A DNA stretch of 64,000 bases, from contig JAVIAB010000008.1 of assembly GCA_032433765.1 (NCBI GenBank), positions 46,003,106-46,067,105 on the forward strand. Reading direction: 5' to 3'. Position 1 is the stretch's first letter. Every line of letters starts with the position of its first letter. Shown here one piece after another: positions 10,270 to 21,399 of this stretch. The notes beneath the pieces are model-generated. The model was not told the origin of the DNA. It did no database searches and was given only the letters and a program-made list of their open reading frames with translations. Position numbers and translations under genes: made by a program. The DNA comes from Megaustenia siamemsis. Lineage: Eukaryota > Mollusca > Gastropoda > Stylommatophora > Ariophantidae.

Positions 10270-11190
10270 GATTAGAACCATCATCATCAATGGGTGCTGT
10301 CTCCGTATCAAAGGTTGGCTACCATGAAGCTCAATTTTACTGTCTCTTGTCTTGATATTGCACATTTGTCATAGGTTCAGCTGTCCATCTTTTGATGTTA
10401 TCAGGTCACTTTAGTCTTGGTCGGCCTCTGCCATGTCTACCTTGTACCATCCCTTCCAAGATGAATTTTAGCAGAGCATTATGTTTCTTTACATGACCTA
10501 AAAATTGCAATTGTCTATTCCCAATTGTATTAAGTAGTATTTTTGTTTTTTTCATTTTCAGTTGAGTTTCAATTTCCTTGTTTGTATTCTTTTCCTCCCA
10601 CCTACATCTCCCCATTTTTCTATAGATCCACATTTCAAAAGCTTTAAGACAAAGGACTTCCAGTCAATATGGTGGCAAGGAGCTGTTGAGGCACTGTCTG
10701 AAAAGGTTCCTTGTTGCAGTTTCTTCATATTCCAAGTCCGGCTTGCTGCCAGAGTTCCTGAGATTAGTGCTCTGTGTACACCGTGAGCTGTGTGTTTCAT
10801 CAGGATGGTGTTTCTATATTCAGATTGCTTACAATGAATGATGATATCATAAGGACAGTTACGAAGGACAGTTCAGTTGCATTTACTGTCAGTACAAATA
10901 CACCTTATATCTTTTGACGAGTGCTGTGTTTGCTATGATGGGGACTGCAGCTGCCTGTCTTTGTTTGGATATTCAATGAGATGTTACTTCGGATGATTCC
11001 ACTGACATGGGCGGTTGAGCAGTTATGGATTTCCATTCGTTTGCAGTGATGCTAGGGCCTTCTAAAAACTATAACTATATTTCAAAGGCTTCAATTTTCT
11101 GCTCTGACTTCGTATCTAATGTCCATGTTTCTGCACCATACAGGATTGTTGAGTAAATTTAGCCTTTTACAATTCATAGTTTTAGTTCAA
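10270..11190 (-). mobile_element. LINE-A copy, minus strand, interrupted
   Basis: 10270-10680 (minus) reads EMWIYRKMGRCRWEEKNTNK then QLQFLGHVKKHNALLKFILE and GRHGRGRPRL, ending in a short (CATCAT) tail on the plus strand. The protein continues upstream only after about 11075 (AETWTLDTKSEQKIEAF-like). The roughly 400 bp between (10680-11075) is unrelated and flanked by similar ATTTCAAA(A/G)GCTT sequences, suggesting an insertion of unknown type. Confidence 0.7.
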
Positions 11191-11680
11191 ATGTTATCAT
11201 CTTTAATCCATTTTTGACAATAGAAACAAGAAAAAGAGTTCTTAAATGATATGTAGAGCCAGTCTTAACATATGGATGTGAATCATGGACAATAGACAAG
11301 AAAATCACTGGAGTCTGTAGAAATGTGATTTTACAGAAGAATTTTGAGAATACCATAGACAGTTAAGAAGAGTAATGAAAACATTCTGAAAGAGGCCAAA
11401 GCAAGAAGAGAGCTAATTTCCAATATTAGGAAGAAACAATCATAATTTTTTGGCCATGTAATGAGAAGAGAACAGCTGGAATATATTGTAACAACTGGGA
11501 AAATTGAGGGACAAAGAGATATAAGGCAGCAAAGAGGAAAGATACCAGACAGCTTAAGAGAATGGCTTAGCAGAAGGTCAACAACAGAAATGATAAATAA
11601 CTGTCGAGACCGAAAGTTGTGGAGAGACATGATCACCTATGCCAGCAGGCCCGGTGCTTGATGTTGACGATGATGTTATC
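11190..11680 (+). mobile_element. LINE-B 3' fragment
   Basis: Broken frames give VEPVLTYGCESWTID, then KRRANFQY and MRREQLEYIVTTGKIEGQRD, ending with SLREWLSRRSTTEMINNC and RDRKLWRDMITYASRPG and a TGATGTTGACGATG tail. It joins directly onto LINE-A in the opposite orientation at about 11190, i.e. it landed in the older copy. Confidence 0.78.
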
Positions 11681-11799
11681 TTCTTTAATGTGGTTCGAAC
11701 TGGGCACTGTTTAGTTATGAGACTGAGACAGGTATGTTATCTCACAGAAGCTCCAATCTATCAAACTAATTGCTTTGTTTTTAATGTTGGCTTACTTAC

Positions 11800-11931
11800 C
11801 ATCACCAGCCATACAAGACTGGAAACTGTGAGTATCTGAATTGTCATCCACAGCTGATATGAGATCCATGGATGAGGATCGGTATAGGCTACAGTGATCT
11901 ACATCATAGTTGCTTTGCTGGCGGATATCTT
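11800..11931 (-). CDS. PITPNM: PITPNM coding exon after FFAT motif
   Basis: A 132-bp phase 1-1 exon encodes 43 residues from DIRQQSNYDVDHCSLYRSSS through MDLISAVDDNSDTHSFQSCM to AGD. It supplies the second base pair of the Glu codon that completes EFFDAQE. The SSSMDLISAVDD stretch loosely resembles the acidic segment (SNDFIDAFAS-like) after the FFAT motif in vertebrate Nir proteins; similarity is otherwise low, as expected in this linker. Splice sites are strong: acceptor CACTTTCAG, donor GTAAGTAAG. The ending G makes Glu with AA of the next exon. Confidence 0.87.
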
Positions 11932-12098
11932 CTGAAAGTGAGATGACATAACATGGAGATAGATTTGTAGTTGAGAGAGAATGTAATAATCTTTCAGATG
12001 CATCAATGATAGAATATGATGATATATGTGGCATCATGAGAGAGCATGCATATTGAAGAGTAACTTTAAGAGAATATAATAATTATCACTATATAGCA

Positions 12099-12355
12099 GG
12101 GGAGCCGTGATAGCTCAGTGGTTAGTGAACTGGACTACAAAGGACAAAGGGGAGGGTTCGATCCCAACCGACGGCTTCCGGGTTCACCCAGTCTTTAATG
12201 GGTAACGGATTTTTTTCTAGGAAAGTGAAGTGGCATGGGCGTAATACCGACCACATTACCCCAAAAATCATGTGCCGAAGGTCTGTAAAATTTATGGTCA
12301 CTAACACCATATTCCCTAAACGCCACTTGGCGTACTTGGGGGTACTTTACTTACT
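12099..12355 (+). mobile_element. SINE-1, full length, with 9-bp target duplication
   Basis: The element begins GGGGAGCCGTGATAGCTCAG; box A is TAGCTCAGTGG and box B GGTTCGATCCC, spaced as in a tRNA. The body contains GGCATGGGCGTAATACCGAC and ends CGCCACTTGGCG..TTTACTTACT. TATATAGCA is repeated at 12090-12098 and 12356-12364. This is the best-defined SINE-1 in the window, 257 bp. Confidence 0.93.
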
Positions 12356-12364
12356 TATATAGCA

Positions 12365-13030
12365 TGAATGAAAAAACATGATGAAAGAAGTGTAATCATA
12401 AGAGAACATGCAGACAGAAGTGTAGCTATGTGAGAACATAATAATCATCAACGTGTAACAATGAAAGAACATGGTGGCAGAAATGTAATCATGAGAGAAC
12501 ATGCAGTCATAGTAGTAACCATAAGAGAACAAGATTATTCACAATAACCAATGAAAGATCATGATGCTAAGTGCCTTATTCTCCTGCAGTATCCACCCGA
12601 TGACCACTTCCTTTATTTGTCTGTACTTAAAATCAAGTTAAGTGCATGTAAATGCATTGTGAATTGTGTTATGGTATGCCAGAAAATATTCACAGTTGTT
12701 TATTATTAATAATTTAGTTGATTTGCTAATTTGTCCGTTTACAGGTAGAAAAAAAAACCCAGCTTAAAACAAATCATACATTCAAAGAGATTAGAACAAG
12801 GTGTAACAACCTTTGTGGTTAAACATTAAACCTTGTATCTCCCCATCACTCTCAAATTTGGCAATCTTTCAATTTTTTAAATTATGAGCATTAACAAGTA
12901 AAATATCACTTGTACGTACATGTTTACTTTAGGTAGAAATATTATGATTTGTGTGTGGTGTCACAAATTGAAACCACTTCCATAAATATGTCATTTTTGT
13001 GAATGAGTGGAATGTGAAAATAAGAATTAA
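12365..13030. other. Degenerate 'GAGAACATG' repeats and unassigned sequence
   Basis: 12365-12560 holds diverged copies of ATGAGAGAACATG-type units of about 36 bp. The remainder up to 13030 is AT-rich intron; a stretch near 12830-12900 resembles 22930-23000 (ATCTCCCCATCACTCTCAAA type), so it is a dispersed repeat remnant. Confidence 0.5.
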
Positions 13031-13034
13031 AAGG

Positions 13035-13950
13035 TCTGGTGAACTTGGATGAATACACATGATATTATGGTGAAGTCACTGGTATGGTTTATCAGATGAT
13101 ATCCTAATCACTGGTATAGTTTCCCCAACAATATCTTAGTCACTGGTATAGTTTCCCTGATGATATCCTAGTCTGGTATAGTTTCTCCTTTGATATCCTA
13201 GTCACTGGTATAGCTTCCCTGATGATATCCTAGTCTGGTATAGTTTCTTCAATTTTATCCTAGTCACTGGTATAGGTTCTCAGATGATATCCTAGTCTGG
13301 TATAGTTTCCCCAATATCCTAGTCTGGTATAGTTCATCCAATGATATCCTAGTCACTGGTATAGGTTCTCAGATGATATCCTAGTCTGGTATAGTTTCCC
13401 CGATATCCTAGTCTGATATAGTTTCCTCAATGATATTCTGGTCTGGTATAGTTTCTCTGATGATATCCGAGTCACTGGTATAGTTTCCCTATATGATATC
13501 CTAGCCACTGGTATTTTCTCAGATGATATCCTATTCACTAGTATAGTTTCCTTATATGATATCCTAGTCACTAGTATAGTTTCCTTATATGATATCCTAG
13601 CCACTGGTATTTTCTCAGATGATATCCTAGTCACTTGTAAAGTTTCCCCAAAGATAGTCTAACAACCACTGGCATAGTGTCCCCGAGGACATCCTAGTCA
13701 TTGATATAGTTTCCCCAATGATATCCTAGCCATTGATACAGTTTACACGGCGATATCCTAGCCACTGGTATAGTTTCCTCGATGATACTTAACCACTGGT
13801 ATAGTAGCCCAAAAGATGTCCTAGCCACAGATATCCTAATTTCCCCACTGATATCTTAACCACTAGTATAGTTTCCTGAACAATATTCTAGCCACAGATA
13901 TCCTAGTTTCCCCACTGATACCCTAGCCACTGGTATAGTTTCCCAGTTTC
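13035..13950. repeat. ~32-bp degenerate minisatellite
   Basis: Copies of CACTGGTATAGTTTCCCCAA then TGATATCCTAGT recur with insertions and deletions; some units lack CACT or GATG. Divergence is much higher than in the neighbouring arrays, so this is an older array. Confidence 0.85.
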
Positions 13951-14219
13951 CTGTTCCGATGATGACCTCTGATGATTAGCTCTGGAGCATCGACGTATCC
14001 TGCTTTGGTTCTGTCCACCAGAGAGGGACCTATTCCATTCATTTGTCTCTATTTTAACCTTTTTATTTTTTTTTTATTCCCCTATTTTTAACTCCTTTCC
14101 TCTCTCTATATCCCTATCTCATTTGGGACCCTTTCTTCCTAATCCTTTAGTGGGTGTTTTCCTTTCCTGTCTTTCATTATTTACAAGTCTGTGGCCACTA
14201 CGTATATAATTTTGTACTT

Positions 14220-14640
14220 CTTCTTTCCTTCCTCATCTGCCTTTCAGCATCGAGGGGAGATATAATTTGCGGTCATTTGCTCTTCTGTTCGCCTCTGCTG
14301 CTGTTATGTTTCCTGGTGTTTCTAATATTCCATCGATCCATCTTTTTCGTGGTCGACCCTTGGGTCTGGTGTTCTCACAACGTTTGCTGAAGGCTCATTG
14401 TGATGTGTTTTGATCTTTCTGCCTTGTCATGTGGCCAAACCATTTTATCTGTTGTTTCCTTATATATTCTATGGCGGGGGCTATTCCTAGCTTTTTTCTC
14501 AGTTCTTCATTTCTGATCTTATCTCTCAGACTGTTTCCTGTCATTTGTCTAACACATTTCATCTCGGTAGAGGTTATTTTTCTTATTGTTCTTGCATCTA
14601 GGGTCCAGGTCTGCACTGCTAGCACAATGTTGGGATGAAG
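14220..14640 (-). mobile_element. LINE-D 3' fragment
   Basis: Minus-strand translation gives CVRQMTGNSLRDKIRNEELR then KKLGIAPAIEYIRKQQIKWF and GHMTRQKDQNTSQ, followed after a stop by an RVDHEKDG-like stretch. A closely similar copy lies at 20085-20860. The C-terminus differs from LINE-A, B and C. Confidence 0.8.
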
Positions 14641-14644
14641 ATTC

Positions 14645-15350
14645 TATAAGATCGACTTCTTTATCTTTTTTTCCGCATATATTTATCATTGCTACTTTAT
14701 ATTTATCTATCTCCATCTTCTGTGTTTCTCTGAGCATAAAACATTTATCCATTACCGACCTGCTGAGTCAGTCGTAAGTTAAGGGCTTAACTGAAAAACA
14801 CACATTGGGGGTTTAGCAACTGCTGATGTTTTCCCAACAGGTTTGATCACTAAGGTCTCACATGCGATCTTTTATGCTCAAACTATACATTTTTAGCTGT
14901 TTACATTTAAAAAGTACTTATCTGATCTTATCCTCCTTCTACGTAGAAAACTTTACCCAACTTTTTGACTGTCTTATTTTTAGTAAAATTGTTATATAAA
15001 GTATTATATTTATTTCTCCATGTCTTCTATCTCTGCCTTTCCTAATTGTTTAAACTTTATGATATTAATGCTCTCTGGGTTATGTCCATACCGTGAGATT
15101 TGTTCCCTTTTAATACAACAGATCTTCATGGGCTGTCATTATGAGGATATGGTAAAAGCGTATTTTAATAACAGCACTCTGAAATAAATAAAACATTTTT
15201 TTCTCTCTATGGGATAAACAAAAATAAATCACATGAAATCCTTCAACTTTAGCCCTTTAGAAAAACCCTTAACAAATCATATAAGTGAGATAAAAGACAT
15301 AATGAATGTTCTTTAATTCTCGATTTTTTTTTTAAAGACAGATCCATAAG
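14645..15350. other. Intron sequence, nothing recognised
   Basis: AT-rich; no protein similarity, tRNA-like head or tandem period seen up to the start of the 37-bp array. Confidence 0.45.
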
Positions 15351-15354
15351 TGTG

Positions 15355-17104
15355 TCACTGAGAATGTTAGGCTAGCATGTTAACTATACCACCACTGAGA
15401 ACGTTAGGCTAGCATGTTAAATATACCACCACTGAGAACGTTAGGTTAGCATGTTAACTATACCATCACTGAGAACGTTAGGTTAGCATGTTAACTATAC
15501 CACCACTGAGAACGTTAGACTAGCACGTTAACTATACCGTCACTGAGAATGTTAGGCTAGCATGTTAACTACACCGCCACTGAGAACGTTAGGCTAGCAT
15601 GTTAACTATACCACCACTGAGAACGTTAGGTTAGCATGTTAACTATACCACCACTGAGAACGTTAGACTAGCACGTTAACTATACCGTCACTGAGAATGT
15701 TAGGCTAGCATGTTAACTACACCGCCACTGAGAACGTTAGGCTAGCACGTTAACTATACTGCCACTGAGAACGTTAGGCTACCATGTTAACTATACCACC
15801 ACTGAGAACATTAGACTAGCACATTAACTATACCACCACTGAGAACATTAGGCTAGCACATTAACTATACCACCACTGAGAACATTAGATGAGCATGTTA
15901 ACTATACTGTCACTGAGAATGTGAGGCTGGCACTTTAACTATACCACCACTGAGAATGTTAGGCTAGCACGTTAACTGTACCACCAATGAGAACATTAGG
16001 CTAGCACGTTAACTATACCAACACAGAGAACGTTAGGATAGCACATTAACTGTACAGCCACTGAGAACTTTAAGCTAGCACATAAACTATACTGCCACTG
16101 AGAACATTAGGCTAGCACGTTAACTATACCACCACTGAGAACGTTTGGCTAGCCCGTTAACTATACCACCACTGAGAACGTTAGGCTAGCACATTAACTG
16201 TACTGCCACTGAGAACTTTAAGCTAGCACATTAACTATACTGCCGCTGAGAACGTTAGGCTAGCACGTTAAATATACCACCACTGAGAACATTTGGCTAG
16301 CACATTAACTATACCATCACTGAGAACATTAGGCTAGCACGTTAACTATACCATCACTGAGAACATTAGGCTAGCACGTTAACTATACCGCCACTGAAAA
16401 CATTAGGCTAGCACGTTAACTATACTGCCACTGAGAACATTAGGCTAGCACATTAACTATACCATCACTGAGAACATTAGGCTAGCACGTTAACCATACC
16501 GCCACTGAGAACGTTAGCCTACACGTTAACTGTACAGCCACTGAGAACTTTAGGCTAGAACATTAACTATACCGCCACTGAGAACATTAGGCTAGAACAT
16601 AACTATACCGCCACTGAGAACATTAGGCTAGAACATTAACTATACCGCCACTGAGAACATTAGGCTAGAACATTAACTATACCGCCACTGAGAACATTAA
16701 GCTAGCACATTAACTATACCATCACTGAGAACATTAGGCTAGCACGTTAACCATACCACCACTGAGAACGTTAGGCTAGCACGTTAACTGTACAGCCACT
16801 GAGAACTTTAGGCTAGAACATTAACTATACCGCCACTGAGAACATTAGGCTAGAACATTAATTATACCGCCACTGAGAACATTAGGCTAGAACATTAACT
16901 ATACCGCCACCGAGAACATTAGGCTAGCACGTTAACTATACTGCCACTGAGAACATTAGGCTAGAACATTAACTATACCACCACTGAGAACATTAGGCTA
17001 GTACATTAACTATACCGCCACTGAGAACATTAGGCTAGAACATTAACTATACCGCCACTGAGAACATTAGGCTAGAGCATTAACTATTCCGCAACTGAGA
17101 ACAT
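15355..17104. repeat. 37-bp minisatellite, about 47 units
   Basis: The unit reads CCACTGAGAACATTAGGCTA then GCACGTTAACTATACCG. Variant positions (GTTAGG/ATTAGG, GCACG/GAACA, ACC/TGCC) occur in blocks; for example, GAACATTAAC units cluster after 16550. The array stops about 50 bp from the donor of the FFAT exon. Confidence 0.95.
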
Positions 17105-17155
17105 CCTTTTGATCTGTTATGGATATATAATTTTCAAAAATTGTGTTCTACCTAC

Positions 17156-17221
17156 CCTGAGCATCAAAGAATTCTTCATCAGAACTTGGTTCTTGCAGTT
17201 GTTCTAGACTACTCCACACTT
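17156..17221 (-). CDS. PITPNM: PITPNM 66-bp exon with FFAT core (VAP-binding)
   Basis: A 22-codon phase 1-1 exon encodes VWSSLEQLQEPSSDEEFFDA plus Gln. EFFDAQ followed by Glu from the next exon makes EFFDAQE, a canonical two-phenylalanine FFAT motif (E-F-F-D-A-x-E) preceded by an acidic, Ser-rich flank. In Nir proteins this motif binds the MSP domain of ER-resident VAP proteins and places the protein at membrane contact sites. The acceptor is TTTCAG and the donor GTAGGT. Junction codons on both sides are G|AA, so skipping keeps frame and the junction Glu. A 37-bp array ends about 50 bp past the donor and a 24-bp array begins about 80 bp before the acceptor. Confidence 0.9.
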
Positions 17222-17289
17222 CTGAAATAGAACATGTGGACTCTTTAATAACATGTTTATGTGAAGAATGAATAAAGTTGTGTAATATT

Positions 17290-17830
17290 AACATGTTTTC
17301 TGTGCAATGAGCAGACAAGGGGGCTCAAGTCACATACAAACATGGGGCTGAAGTCATGTACAAACATTGGGCTCAAGCCACATACAAACAATGGGCTCAA
17401 GTCACGCACAAACAATGGACCCAAATGAGGTACAAACATGGGGAAGAAGTCACGTGCAAACATGGGGCTCAAGTCAAGTACAAATATTGGAAACAAGTCA
17501 TGTACAAACTTTGGGCTCAAGCCACATACAAACATTGGGCTCAAGTCAAGTACAAATATTGGAAACAAGTCATGTACAAACATTGGGCTCAAGTCACGTA
17601 CAAACAATGGACCCAAATGAGGTACAAACATTGGGCTCAAGCCACATACAAACATGGGGCTCAAGTCAAGTACAAATATTGGAAACAAGTCATGTACAAA
17701 CATTGGGCTCAAGTCACATACAAACATTGGGCTCAAGTCACGTACAAACAATGGACCCAAATGAGGTACAAATATGAGGAACAAGTCACGTGCAAACATG
17801 GGTGGAGTCACGTACAAAGATGTGGTCTGG
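17290..17830. repeat. 24-bp minisatellite, about 22 units
   Basis: Units like GGGCTCAAGTCACATACAAA followed by CATT, with internal variants (GACCCAAATGAGG, GGAAACAAGTCATG). The period is a multiple of three, so long open frames appear on both strands (for example HWAQVTYKQWTQMRY); codon-level conservation is not evident and I treat them as non-coding. It begins about 70-80 bp beyond the FFAT exon acceptor. Confidence 0.92.
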
Positions 17831-17875
17831 GATAAGATACAAACATATCTACTAGATCTGTCCGTCCGTCCATAA

Positions 17876-17877
<2 letters not shown>

Positions 17878-17933
<56 letters not shown>

Positions 17934-18050
17934 GCAGGTGGCTATGTTTCCAGGACTGCCACGTATATTTGGATGATGTGGTAGGTATTACACAGGCCGC
18001 CTTTATTTCTCAGAAAATTCTCTGGTACCCATTTTTAGAGGCTTTTTCCC
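17878..18050. repeat. (TA)n microsatellite and decayed SINE-1
   Basis: TA dinucleotides from 17878 to 17931 are followed by a diverged minus-strand SINE-1 body (GGATGATGTGGTAGGTATTA, then CTCTGGTACCCATTTTT). Confidence 0.7.
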
Positions 18051-18814
18051 CGCCCCCAACTACCCTCCTGAAACTTGTTGGTCGGTGAAAAAAAAACAAC
18101 AAACCGCCACTGGGAATCGAATAGAGCACTTCTCAACCATTATATGGACTCTAGCATCACATTCCCTACTGGCAACGAAACAGTAGCGGAGTTATCTCTA
18201 TTTTCTTCTAAATGCAGCCAGCTTGCTTCATGCGTAAATGCTAAAATTTTGTGGATAACATCAGTTATTTCAAGTACAATAATTAACACAAAGGGCATAT
18301 AAGGGAGCAAAACCTGAAAACGTACAAGTTAGAGAAGACTCAGTAAAAATATATACTCAGATCGAGCATGCTTGTTTTGGCGGATAGCTCAACCAAGAAA
18401 AGGAGAACTTAACAAAACTCAGGTAGGAATGACTTGTTTGTTAATGAAAAGATAACTCTGACTACACACACCTGCTGCAATGAAGAAAAGCTAAAAGGTC
18501 CAAAAGCAGTCTTGAATAATTTCACCTCAACACGAATACTATGAATCGCAAGATGCAACAAACCGTGCAACGAGACAAGTAAATAAGTTTTAAAAAAAAA
18601 TAGATAGCATAAACTATGTTTATAGTAATGTAATATACATAGTTTACATTTTCCTAAATGAATTAGAATATGTCGACATTAAATTGCTGCAAAAGGCTAT
18701 TTCATATAAAAAAATTGCTCGCCATATTATCTGTTAAAAAGTGTGTGCTGCGAACAATTGAGTGTTTACCGTAACGAAGATCTTCTGAGTACGTGAATAA
18801 AATAAAAAATGAAA

Positions 18815-19065
18815 AAATATATTAAAAATTGGTATAGCAAAAGCTTTACGTAATTAATGGACGACACCAATATGAATGATGTTTCGGCTCAATAGGCTTC
18901 AGAAGGTACAACAAACAACACACGCACAGATATGTAAATAAATAAAATTAGCCATACATTGCCAACTAATAATGAAGTATCTAAAACAATATAATCTCGA
19001 ACTAGAAAGAGAAATACAAATAAAAACGTCTTCCTTGCGTAATGCGCTGAGGCCCAAAGGAAAAT
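18815..19065 (+). repeat. Left arm of a ~230-bp inverted repeat (Penelope-like terminal sequence)
   Basis: ATTAATGGACGACACCAATA through GAAGTATCTAAAACAATATA to CTTCCTTGCGTAATGCGC matches the complement of 22345-22600. On the minus strand it holds the hairpin CTGAAGCC..GAGCCGAAAC at 18881-18902. The partner arm abuts a Penelope-like ORF, so this is probably a pLTR copy in inverted orientation. Confidence 0.65.
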
Positions 19066-19289
19066 GAATGCTGTCTATTCCGTGCAGGATATTCGGTGTA
19101 GTTGACCAGTTAATGGGAGGGCAAAAACACAGGCAGAAGGATTCTAAAAAACAATATATGGGTGATATTGCATAGGTTACATCAACTATAATAACACAGG
19201 CAATGTTTCTACTATATACAACCGTGCAAGAACACACAGACCTATATATATATATATATACACTCACACATATATGGCCCTTTTCATCT

Positions 19290-19960
19290 TGTCAGATGGT
19301 CTAGTGGAGGCCATTGTGTATTTTTTTAGGTTTTGTTTTTGTCGAACAGCTTCTCTCGTAGTTAATTCTACCAATGTTTGACAAACACACACGGCCACAT
19401 AATGAACAAGTCAGGCCTATTGATCCACAGGGTTTTCCATCCTTTTTCATGAGTCTTTTCTCTTCTAATTTTTGTCTTAGCACAATCTGAAATGATGTTA
19501 TACCATTCCTACATGCTCTCTACGATGTGCGATCACTTGCCAGATGTTCCCAGTCATTTCCACATATGGAGAACATTCAGAGATGATTTACAGATATCTC
19601 TATATCGTTGTTTAGGTCTGCCGATTTGTCTTTTTCCGTGTTAGTTCACCATATAGTATTTGCCTGGGGACGCGTTTTTCTTCCATTCACTGGACGTACC
19701 CCAGCCATTTTAGTCTTCGACATCTGATCATCGACATGATTGTTAGGGTCTTAGCACGTTGCAGGACAGTTAAGTTGGTTATTTTGTCCTGCCATTTGAT
19801 GTGCATTATTCTGCAGAGACACCGCATGTGGAAGACTTTTAGTCTTTTTTTTTGTGATTTGAGAATGTTGTCCAGGTTTCAGATCCATATAATAGTGTGC
19901 TAAGCCCACAAGTTTGATATAAGTTTGGTCTTCACTGTTAGTTTCGTTTTGTTCCGGGCC
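19290..19960 (-). mobile_element. LINE-F C-terminal fragment with zinc-finger-like end
   Basis: Minus-strand frames give LCRIMHIKWQDKITN-like, RRLKWLGYVQ, and finally TCSLCGRVCLSNIGRINYER then SC, a C-x2-C..H/ER-C knuckle at the C-terminus. This end also occurs at 56590-56760 and 42310-42480. Frameshifts are present throughout. Confidence 0.7.
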
Positions 19961-20084
19961 CTTTCTGTGAGTTTGCCGAAAGTCGTAGCTGCCTTACCAA
20001 TTCGGCTGTTTATTTCATCATCAAGAGGAGTGGTTTTGTTCTATATACACACACACATATATATATATATATACACTTCTTCTT

Positions 20085-20850
20085 TTTCCCTTCCTCATCT
20101 CCCTTTCAGCGTCGAGGGGAGATATAATTTGCGGTCTTTTGCTCTTCTGTTCGCCTCTGCTGCTGTTATGTTTCCTAGTGCTTCTAATATTCTATTGACC
20201 CATCTTTTTCGTGGTCGACCCTTGGGTCTGGTGTTCTCACAACGTTTGTTGAAGGCACGTTGTGTTGCGTTTTGTTCTTTTTGCCTTGTCACGTGGCCAA
20301 ACCATGTTATCTGTTGTTTCCTTATATATTCTATGGCGGGGGCTATTCCTAGCTTTTTTCTCAGTTCTTCATTTCTGATCTTATCTCTCAGACTGTTTCC
20401 TGTCATTCGTCTAACACATTTCATCTCGGTAGAGGTTATTTTTCTTATTGTTCTTGCATCTAGGGTCCAGCTGGCATTGATAGCACAACGTTGGGATGAA
20501 GATTGTATTGTATAGTGCTCGTTTTGCCTCCAGAGTTATTTCCTTGTTGGACAATAGTGGTGATAACTGTTCGATGATTTAACAAGCTTTGTTGCATCTT
20601 GATTCTATCTCTGCTGTTTGAGAATTATCGTTTGTCATTAGACTTCCTAGGTATTTGAATTCCTCAACTTGTTTTAGTTGTCTGCCTTCTATAGTTATGT
20701 TGATGTTCTGTTCATTTTTGGCGACATTCATGACTTCTGTTGTGTTGATGTTGATTTTCATGTTGTATTTTGTGCCTGAGATGTTGAGTTTGTTTAAGTA
20801 TTCTTGTAGGTCTTCTATTGTTTCATGTATTAGTGCTTGAAATATATACA

Positions 20851-20860
<10 letters not shown>
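20085..20860 (-). mobile_element. LINE-D 3' part, best copy
   Basis: Minus strand: LNISGTKYNMKININTTEVM, IEGRQLKQVEEFKYLGSLMT, after a gap KEITLEAKRALYNTIFIPTL, and then a 109-codon open stretch from CVRRMTGNSLRDKIRNEELR through WFGHVTRQKEQNATQRAF to GRPRKRWVNRILEALGN. The catalytic RT boxes are not included; the 5' end is cut by TA/CA microsatellites at 20850-20970. Confidence 0.83.
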
Positions 20861-20892
<32 letters not shown>

Positions 20893-20899
20893 TGCACGC

Positions 20900-20940
<41 letters not shown>

Positions 20941-20965
20941 TTTATATATATATATATATATACAC
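20846..20965. repeat. TA/CA microsatellites
   Basis: Runs of TA and CA with short interruptions, directly at the truncated end of LINE-D. Confidence 0.9.
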
Positions 20966-21129
20966 ACATACTATACCCATACATGTGCGTATACAAATAT
21001 GTGAAAAAGTGTGCATACATACTCAGAAGCGCATACACAACTAGGTCCGTGTGCATACACAAAGCACATAAAATAGACCAGAAGAAAACAGGGTACCCGA
21101 AAGGAGGAAAGAGTGAGATGTCTCAGAGT

Positions 21130-21330
21130 GGTGTTCACTAAAAACGTGTAAGCTTTAAAGTACCGTGTAGTGCAGGTGGAAACGGTATCGCCTTGCACAA
21201 AAGTAAACAGCACAAACACAAAAGACATTGAGGACCACCGGAGTGTCGTAGTGTGGTCTAGTAGAGGAAAAGCTGTCAATAGCATATCATCTGCATATAC
21301 TAATATGCTCATACATGAGCAAAAGAGAAG
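21130..21330 (-). pseudogene. LINE RT motif remnant
   Basis: The minus strand reads MSILVYADDMLLTAFPLLDH, the shape of an RT YADD box and following helix. The surrounding sequence is short and no other RT block was found. Confidence 0.45.
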
Positions 21331-21399
21331 AATATGCAATAGGAAAAGAGCAGCTACAGGGAAACTATGTGTATGAGTGTCATACATTGATGCCTCATG

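Noticed and set aside
12099..12180. tRNA gene call on the SINE-1 head
   Set aside because: Boxes A and B are present, but the sequence continues as a dispersed ~257-bp element with target duplications, so it is a SINE and not a functional tRNA gene. The same holds for SINE-2 and SINE-3.
15355..17104. Regular 37-bp direct repeats that look like a CRISPR array
   Set aside because: Units are contiguous with no unique spacers, no cas genes, and the context is an animal gene intron.
17257..17835. Long open frames on both strands (about 160-186 codons)
   Set aside because: They come from a 24-bp tandem repeat, a multiple of three, and the two strands are equally open.
18899..19267. 122-codon minus-strand frame
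   Set aside because: It overlaps the inverted-repeat arm and a short TA run and has no recognisable family.
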